From contig JAUCSE010000088.1 of NCBI GenBank assembly GCA_030445275.1, forward strand, positions 1 through 64,000: 64,000 nt of DNA, written 5' to 3'. The notes below the pieces were generated by a model that worked only from the letters and a program-made list of their open reading frames with translations, did not search any database and was not told the DNA's origin. Origin of the DNA: Mucilaginibacter sp. Its GTDB lineage: Bacteria > Bacteroidota > Bacteroidia > Sphingobacteriales > Sphingobacteriaceae. The position numbers and the translations under genes were made by a program. Shown here in pieces: positions 57,993 through 64,000 of the stretch. Position 1 is the stretch's first letter. Every line of letters begins with the position of its first letter.

Positions 57993-60581
57993 ATGAACAT
58001 AATGCGTTTATTATTAGTGTTGTTGCTAATTAATACCTTTTCGGTATTCAGAAGCATGGGGCAATCATATGGCTTAGGATTCTTCAGTCATGATGTAGTA
58101 CCTGAGAAAAGAACATCATTAGATCTTTTTCCGGAAAACGGATTGCGTGTAGATAACAGGATCAAAATTTCCTTTGAAATGTCTTTTTTGCCGGATAAGG
58201 AGGACTATTATGGTTATGTTTTTCGTTTGATACAAAACGGAAAACATAATATAGACCTGATTTATAACAAACGTGACTCCAGACCAGATGACCCAAACAT
58301 TGATCACAATCATTTTAAATTGGTGATAGGCGACGAGTACTCTAAAATAAGTTTTAATATAACCCCAACCGAGCTTGTTAACCACTGGAACAAGTTTTCG
58401 CTTATTTTCAATTTTGCGAATGACGATCTGATCATGATAGTGAACAATAATAAATACGTTGAACACCACCTCCGCCTTAAACCCGATTTCTATAAGCTGT
58501 TTTTTGGCGTTAATGATTTTTCGACCTTTAAAACTAATGATTGCCCGCCCCTTAAGTTAAGAAACATAAAAATTGAGACCGATAATAATCAGGCTTATCA
58601 TTGGTCATTAAATGAAAGCCAGGGAAATATCGCCCGTGAAGACCAAAATAAACTGCAAAGCGATGTGGTTAATCCTCTATGGATGCATTCTTTACATGCA
58701 AAGTGGAGCTATCAGAAAAGCCTGAAAGTTAATGGTGCGGCCAGCATTGCCTTTAATCCACTGACGAATGAACTCTATATTATAGGCAACGACTCCTTAC
58801 TTACTTTTTCTTTAAAAAAGTATAGCTTATCTGCCATTAAGTATAATTCGGGGCAGCTTAATTTGGTAAAAAGCAATCAATCATGCTTTAATCCCCATGA
58901 TTCCACATTGTTTAATTATTACATAGAAAACAAACAAAAGCAAATAGTAACGTTTGATTTTAAAAGTAAAAAATGGAGCCAAAACTACGCAATTGCCGAT
59001 CCGTCAATTGACTTCTGGCAATCCAATAATTTCTTCCGTGCGGCAGATACTTCACTTTATATTATAGGCGGATATGGGCAGTTTAAATATAAAAACACTA
59101 TAAACCGTTATAACCTTGGCAGCCATAAATGGGAAAATATTATTGTAGGTGGGGCCTATTTTTCACCACGCTATTTAGCAGCAACGGGTACTACCAATAA
59201 TGGTGATATTGCTTACATTTTGGGTGGCTACGGTAATAACAGCGGCCTGCAGGCCCTCGGCCCAAAAAATCTATATGACCTGGTTCAGTTGAATGTTAAA
59301 ACCAAAACATTTAAAAAGCTATATGATTTAAGGATCAAAAATGATGACTGGGCTTTTGCCAATTCCCTGATCATTGATCAGGATACCAGGCGTTTTTATG
59401 CCCTCGTATTTCCAAATCATACTTACAATTCAAACCTGCAACTGCTTATCGGCTCTCTTGATAATCCATCATACCGGGTTGTTGACAGTAAAATCCCATA
59501 CGAGTTTTCTGACACTTTTTCTTTTGCCAACATTTATTATAGCAAAACAAAACAAGAATTTGTAGCAGTAACCCTGCTCAGAACAAGCGATAATAAAACA
59601 ATTGTAAAAATATATACCTTACTAAGCCCGCCAGAGTTATTAAACAACGAAACTGCAGCAAAACCGGCAGGCAAAGGCGCTTATATCTTAATATTATTAA
59701 TCGCATTTGTCACGCTGCCTGCTATATGGCTATTTATACAATTAAGAAAACGAAAAAGTAAAGTTATCGTTCAGGTTCGTAAGCCTGCCGCACACCCTGT
59801 TACAGAACAACTTATTAAAGTACCGCAACTGTATGAAGGCATTGAGCAGACATCGTGCAACAAAAATTCGATATTACTTTTTGGTGATCTTCAATTATAT
59901 ACGACAGATGGAGAAGAAATCAGCAAGCATTTTACTTCGCTTTTAAAGGAGCTTTTTTTATTAATACTTGTATACAGTTTAAAATTTGGAAGAGGTGTAA
60001 GTCCCGAAAAACTGATTGAGATCCTTTGGTTCGATAAATCGGAAGAGAGTGCAAAAAATAACCGGTCGGCCAACTTATCTAAACTGAAAACAATATTACA
60101 GCAAACCGAATACATCCAACTATCAAAAACAACCGGTAAGTGGAAGGTAGATATCGATTATAGCGTTATTTATGTTGACTACTATCATTTTCTGCAAATT
60201 GCGTCAGACCGTAAAAGGATCAACAAAGAAAAAATTAATGAGTTGATTGCCATTACTCAGCGAGGTAATTTTTTATCAAACATCGAGTTTTCATGGCTGG
60301 ACGAATTTAAATCGGAAGTGGCCAATGAGATCATTGATATATGCCTGGAATATGCGGACAAAATCAATCACTCAGAAGACCCGGAATTTTTAATTAAAAT
60401 AGCCAATTGCATTTTCCATTTCGATTCTGTGAATGAAGACGCAATGATAATTAAATGCAAATCGCTGGCACAAATAGGCAAACATTCCCTGGCCAAGTCA
60501 ACGTTTGAGCACTTTAATAAAGAATTTAAACAGCTTTATGGAGAGAAGTTCAATAAAGACTTTCATACCATTATTGAATAA
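57993..60581 (+). CDS. Membrane-spanning regulator: LamG-like + Kelch/propeller periplasmic sensor, one TM, cytoplasmic OmpR-type winged helix + BTAD (SARP-like)
   Basis: Signal peptide; propeller blades (LYIIGGYGQFKYKNTINRYNLGSHKWENI; IAYILGGYGNNSGLQALGPKNLYDLVQLNVKTKTFKKL); TM GAYILILLIAFVTLPAIWLFIQLRKRK; C-terminus LLKELFLLILVYSLKFGRGVSPEKLIEILWFDKSEESAKNNRSANLSKLKTIL then TPR-like BTAD. Confidence 0.82.
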   Translation: MNIMRLLLVLLLINTFSVFRSMGQSYGLGFFSHDVVPEKRTSLDLFPENGLRVDNRIKISFEMSFLPDKEDYYGYVFRLIQNGKHNIDLIYNKRDSRPDDPNIDHNHFKLVIGDEYSKISFNITPTELVNHWNKFSLIFNFANDDLIMIVNNNKYVEHHLRLKPDFYKLFFGVNDFSTFKTNDCPPLKLRNIKIETDNNQAYHWSLNESQGNIAREDQNKLQSDVVNPLWMHSLHAKWSYQKSLKVNGAASIAFNPLTNELYIIGNDSLLTFSLKKYSLSAIKYNSGQLNLVKSNQSCFNPHDSTLFNYYIENKQKQIVTFDFKSKKWSQNYAIADPSIDFWQSNNFFRAADTSLYIIGGYGQFKYKNTINRYNLGSHKWENIIVGGAYFSPRYLAATGTTNNGDIAYILGGYGNNSGLQALGPKNLYDLVQLNVKTKTFKKLYDLRIKNDDWAFANSLIIDQDTRRFYALVFPNHTYNSNLQLLIGSLDNPSYRVVDSKIPYEFSDTFSFANIYYSKTKQEFVAVTLLRTSDNKTIVKIYTLLSPPELLNNETAAKPAGKGAYILILLIAFVTLPAIWLFIQLRKRKSKVIVQVRKPAAHPVTEQLIKVPQLYEGIEQTSCNKNSILLFGDLQLYTTDGEEISKHFTSLLKELFLLILVYSLKFGRGVSPEKLIEILWFDKSEESAKNNRSANLSKLKTILQQTEYIQLSKTTGKWKVDIDYSVIYVDYYHFLQIASDRKRINKEKINELIAITQRGNFLSNIEFSWLDEFKSEVANEIIDICLEYADKINHSEDPEFLIKIANCIFHFDSVNEDAMIIKCKSLAQIGKHSLAKSTFEHFNKEFKQLYGEKFNKDFHTIIE

Positions 60582-60586
60582 AAAAA

Positions 60587-60623
60587 GCCTGCCGATGATC
60601 TGATAACAAAATCATCAGCAGGC
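60587..60623. terminator. Terminator-like hairpin between convergent genes
   Basis: GCCTGCCGATGAT-ctgataacaaa-ATCATCAGCAGGC, one mismatch, between convergent 57993..60581(+) and 60644..64000(-). Confidence 0.65.
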
Positions 60624-60643
60624 CAATTAAAATAGCTTAGTGA

Positions 60644-63600
60644 TTATGGCTTTTCGAGCGCTGATACCAGCGTTGACAAAAAAGCGGGTTGATTACTGGT
60701 TAACTGCCCCGAGAACTGCCACTTGCCATCTACCTGTATCAGTTTGATTAAAAAGTGGTTCCATCCTTGTTTTAAAGGAAGTTCTTTTGCAAAAGCTTTT
60801 GCTTTTTCATCGTTATAACTTCCGGTACGGATATTATTGATAATCATTTTACCATTAAGAAATACCTGTATGGCATCACTTGCCGATACCTTCATATTTA
60901 CAATCGGGATATTAGGTTCTATCAGCAGGTCTTCTAGTGATCTGGAACTTGACACCCAAAAGCTTAGATAAGCGACGGCATTATTATGCAGACTCTTTGT
61001 TTTAACAACCGAAATATCGGCTATTCCATTTTCGTTAAATACTGGGTTCCATGTTCTGTCATTCATTACAACGCCTTGATGAATTTTTTCACCTGCGTTG
61101 GGATCAACAAAGTGGCTTTCCACTCCATCACTTAAAGATTTAACTGCAAAATTGCCCAAAAATAATTCTCGTACAATAGTGCCATCCTTTAGCAATGGTT
61201 TATCATCGCTATTTTCTATATCAAGCGGCACACCAGAGTTGGTTAATATTCGCCTGATGAGCTTTTCGCCCTTTGCCAGTTTAGGGGCCGATGGCAAAGT
61301 GGTTACAATTAAAGTACCGTTGCCTTCGTGTTTTTTAATTAATACCACGCCTGATGGCTGCGTTTCCCTTTCGGAACGCACTATCATGGCTGTTTTGGCA
61401 TATTCTGCCTGTTTGTTCCATTTTAACCAGTCGGTATGGCTAACTGTAAGCAACACGCTGCTTTGCTCAACCAGCGGTCCACCAAGTCCACGGGTAACAA
61501 TTTCAGCTGGTTTTAATTCTGAAAAATACAGATCAGCATTACTTATACCTGTAGTAAGACTATCTTTTGCAACCGGCAATAAGGACGAACCCGAACGTGC
61601 TGTTACATTTAATGGGACAGGCAGCAACCTGTTTAAGGCAGCCAGACTGGCAGTATCTGCTCCCCAAACAAAAACAGTTCCGCCTTTATGCAGTACTTTA
61701 TCAATTAATAATTTACTAGCGGCTTTGGGCGGATGTTCCCCATCAATAAATAACATTGCCGGAGTTTTCTCTTTGGCCAGTTTGTCCAATGGCACACCGG
61801 ATCTTTTCAACTCAGCATCCAACGTACTGCCCGTGCCTGCAAGTAATTTTACTGACTTAACAGCTACGCCTGATTTGGCAACGCGGGCGGCAGCCTTTTT
61901 TACAGTCCATTGATCAGCTCCCGCAAGTGGTTCTGTGGCGGCATCTTTAATGGCATCAAACAACGGCCAGGTTTCATACATAGGTAATGTAGGGTCGTAA
62001 CCGGGGTTAAGAGTAGTACTATAAGGCCCCAGGCGTTCGGGTTGTACCCCCGGCTGGTTTTCTTTAAAAGATGTAAAATAAATACCATCATTTAGTGTTG
62101 GCGGGCGACTTGTATCCTTCAATCCTAATGGCAGCGGTTTTAAGCCATACCAAACCAGGTTAAATACACTCTGGTAAACCGCATCTCTTTCTCGTTCGTT
62201 AACCAAAATTTTATGAGAATCAGCTGCTACACCTTCCATACGTCCCAAAAAAGATTCATAAGCGCGGTCACCGTTGGTCTCAGCAACTTGCTCGGGTGTG
62301 CCATAATAAGCATTACCGGCCTCGCCTACCCCCCAGGGCTTGCCGCTCTTTTTACCGCGGTCCATAGTTGCCGGGCCACCATAGTGAACCACATAATCGG
62401 GAAAGTGCCCCTCTCCGTCGTCCTCCCCATCGGCAGATACCCATGGACGCGAAGGGTCTAATTTGTGGCAAATCTCTGCCCAAATACCATAATATTTAAC
62501 CAAAGTATCTTTAACTCCCGGTGGGTTATGCATCACGTTGGTTACCACAGGCATCACTTCGTTAGACACGCTCCAGCCAAAAACGCTGGGATGATTCCTG
62601 TCCCGCATGATCAATTCTGAAACGTGATTTTTAGTATCCGCCCAAAAATGCGAATCATCCATTTTGGGGCCGCCATCACTGGCCCATATTGCAGTTTCGT
62701 CGAGCACCAGGATACCCATTTCGTCGGCCACATCCAGATAAAAAGATGGATAAGGTTGGGCATGCAGACGTACGGTATTTAAATTGGCATCGCGCATGGC
62801 CTTAAACCAGGTCACAGCATAACGGCGGGTCATTTGTGGAATGCCCAGAAAATGCCAGGAATCGCCTTTCATTACAATTGGCTTTCCATTGAGCAATACC
62901 TTACTGCCGTCGAATGTTACTTCGCGCCAGCCAAACCGGATATATTTCTGATCTGCGATTTTTCCATCGATGGTTGTTTTCACAATCAGCCCATACAGGT
63001 TAGGGCTTTCCGGCGACCATGTTTTGAGTTGCCCCTTGACATTAGCTGTAAGTACGATTTTGGTTTCGCTGTGCGCAGGCAGCTTTACTTTTACAGCCGG
63101 GATTTTAAGTGAAACATTAGCATCCAGGCCCGTAATCGGATCGGCATCATTATCAACAGAATGATTATTTCTGTTAATGCATTGAAGCGCGTCGGCTCTA
63201 ATAATAACATCAACGCTTTTATTTTCCTCATTTATCGCTGTTACCTCAACCTCCAGTTTATCTTCATGTACTTTGGGCTTAATGTAAATATTGGATACAT
63301 GTGTCTGTGGTAATGCTTCGAGATAAACATCCTGCCATACCCCGGCAATATGTTGCCCCCAGAATGAGCCCGCCTGATATGTTCTACGGCCATAATTACC
63401 TCTTTTGTCGAAAAGCGAAGCCTTACGGATACCAACAACAATCTCATTCTGTTCGCCCGGAAGTATCAGTTTGGAAACATCGATATCAAAAGGAAGAAAA
63501 ATACCGAAGTGACTACCTGCCAGTTTACCGTTTATCAAAATTTCTGCATCGCCGGCAATAGCTTCAAAATGTAACACCAGATGCCTGCTTCCCCAATTTT

Positions 63601-64000
63601 CAGGTACATGGAAAGTGCGCTTTAACCAACCCATTTTTATGCCTTCCCATGCTTCGGGGTAACTTGGATAAGTCCGAAAATCACCTCCCTCGCCATGGTT
63701 ATCTGCAAAACTGTTTACGTTCCATGGCGATGGAATACGGATTGGTGTTTTAGCCCAGGCACCAGCCTGCACACGTGGAAGTACTGGTGTAGGATCAACT
63801 CCTTCCTTGAACCCTACAGGCAATTGAACCGGCTGAAACTGCCATGATCCGTTGAGGCATATATCTTCCCGGTATGGCTTTTCTGATGGCTTCACCAGGC
63901 TTTCAGAAGGGGCAAAAATACCTGCATATTCCTGATGCTGGCCGTAACAAAATGTGGCAAATAAGGTCAGTACTAATCCTAAAAAAAACGTTTTATTCAT
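60644..64000 (-). CDS. Glycoside hydrolase family 2 enzyme (beta-galactosidase/glucuronidase-like), secreted
   Basis: Signal MNKTFFLGLVLTLFATFCYGQ; GSWQFQPV, WKRTFHVPENWGSRHLVLHFEAIAGDAEILINGK, HLGIPQMTRRYAVTWFKAMRDANLNTVRLHAQPYPSFYLDVADEMGILVLDETAIW, RDRNHPSVFGWSVSNEV (GH2 catalytic acid region). Confidence 0.92.
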   Translation of the reverse strand: MNKTFFLGLVLTLFATFCYGQHQEYAGIFAPSESLVKPSEKPYREDICLNGSWQFQPVQLPVGFKEGVDPTPVLPRVQAGAWAKTPIRIPSPWNVNSFADNHGEGGDFRTYPSYPEAWEGIKMGWLKRTFHVPENWGSRHLVLHFEAIAGDAEILINGKLAGSHFGIFLPFDIDVSKLILPGEQNEIVVGIRKASLFDKRGNYGRRTYQAGSFWGQHIAGVWQDVYLEALPQTHVSNIYIKPKVHEDKLEVEVTAINEENKSVDVIIRADALQCINRNNHSVDNDADPITGLDANVSLKIPAVKVKLPAHSETKIVLTANVKGQLKTWSPESPNLYGLIVKTTIDGKIADQKYIRFGWREVTFDGSKVLLNGKPIVMKGDSWHFLGIPQMTRRYAVTWFKAMRDANLNTVRLHAQPYPSFYLDVADEMGILVLDETAIWASDGGPKMDDSHFWADTKNHVSELIMRDRNHPSVFGWSVSNEVMPVVTNVMHNPPGVKDTLVKYYGIWAEICHKLDPSRPWVSADGEDDGEGHFPDYVVHYGGPATMDRGKKSGKPWGVGEAGNAYYGTPEQVAETNGDRAYESFLGRMEGVAADSHKILVNERERDAVYQSVFNLVWYGLKPLPLGLKDTSRPPTLNDGIYFTSFKENQPGVQPERLGPYSTTLNPGYDPTLPMYETWPLFDAIKDAATEPLAGADQWTVKKAAARVAKSGVAVKSVKLLAGTGSTLDAELKRSGVPLDKLAKEKTPAMLFIDGEHPPKAASKLLIDKVLHKGGTVFVWGADTASLAALNRLLPVPLNVTARSGSSLLPVAKDSLTTGISNADLYFSELKPAEIVTRGLGGPLVEQSSVLLTVSHTDWLKWNKQAEYAKTAMIVRSERETQPSGVVLIKKHEGNGTLIVTTLPSAPKLAKGEKLIRRILTNSGVPLDIENSDDKPLLKDGTIVRELFLGNFAVKSLSDGVESHFVDPNAGEKIHQGVVMNDRTWNPVFNENGIADISVVKTKSLHNNAVAYLSFWVSSSRSLEDLLIEPNIPIVNMKVSASDAIQVFLNGKMIINNIRTGSYNDEKAKAFAKELPLKQGWNHFLIKLIQVDGKWQFSGQLTSNQPAFLSTLVSALEKP

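Noticed and set aside
61098-61913. 271-aa antisense ORF inside the GH2 gene
   Set aside because: Opposite strand of a well-supported GH2 coding region; low-complexity Ser/Pro/Leu composition typical of antisense translation.
1-64000. CRISPR array
   Set aside because: No regularly spaced short repeats with unique spacers were seen; the repeats found are pairs/triplets of degenerate mobile-element sequence.
1-64000. rRNA or complete tRNA genes
   Set aside because: No recognisable rRNA segments or complete cloverleaf sequences noticed by eye; a tRNAscan/Infernal run would be decisive.

Overview
This is a Bacteroidota window, most like Sphingobacteriaceae (Mucilaginibacter/Pedobacter type) judging by gene content; no database search was run. 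From left to right it holds: the 3' end of a tyrosine recombinase; a two-component system next to a TonB-dependent receptor (TBDR); a first RND/MFP/TolC efflux cassette; a DUF5686-type outer-membrane protein; a GntR-regulated ABC-transporter operon that includes an ABC-permease/M1-peptidase fusion with a destroyed zinc site; a TBDR + beta-helix lipoprotein + YncE/phosphoesterase trio; a second RND efflux cassette inside a probable metal-response island (ChrB-domain/AraC fusion, small secreted protein, TBDR, nitroreductase-CDF fusion, AraC regulator); a FtsX/MacB-type permease; a decayed mobile-element zone (about 46.25-50.65 kb) with two related HTH pseudogenes, a broken integrase and a thrice-repeated 18-bp motif; and a polysaccharide-utilisation locus (GH43, GH99-like, SusD, SusC, GH2) with a divergent membrane-spanning regulator (LamG-like/Kelch sensor - TM - SARP/BTAD output). 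The strongest candidates for undescribed biology are the Kelch-TM-SARP regulator, the nitroreductase-CDF fusion lacking the usual CDF C-terminal domain, and the M1-like ABC permease with HExxH changed to QQLAQ.
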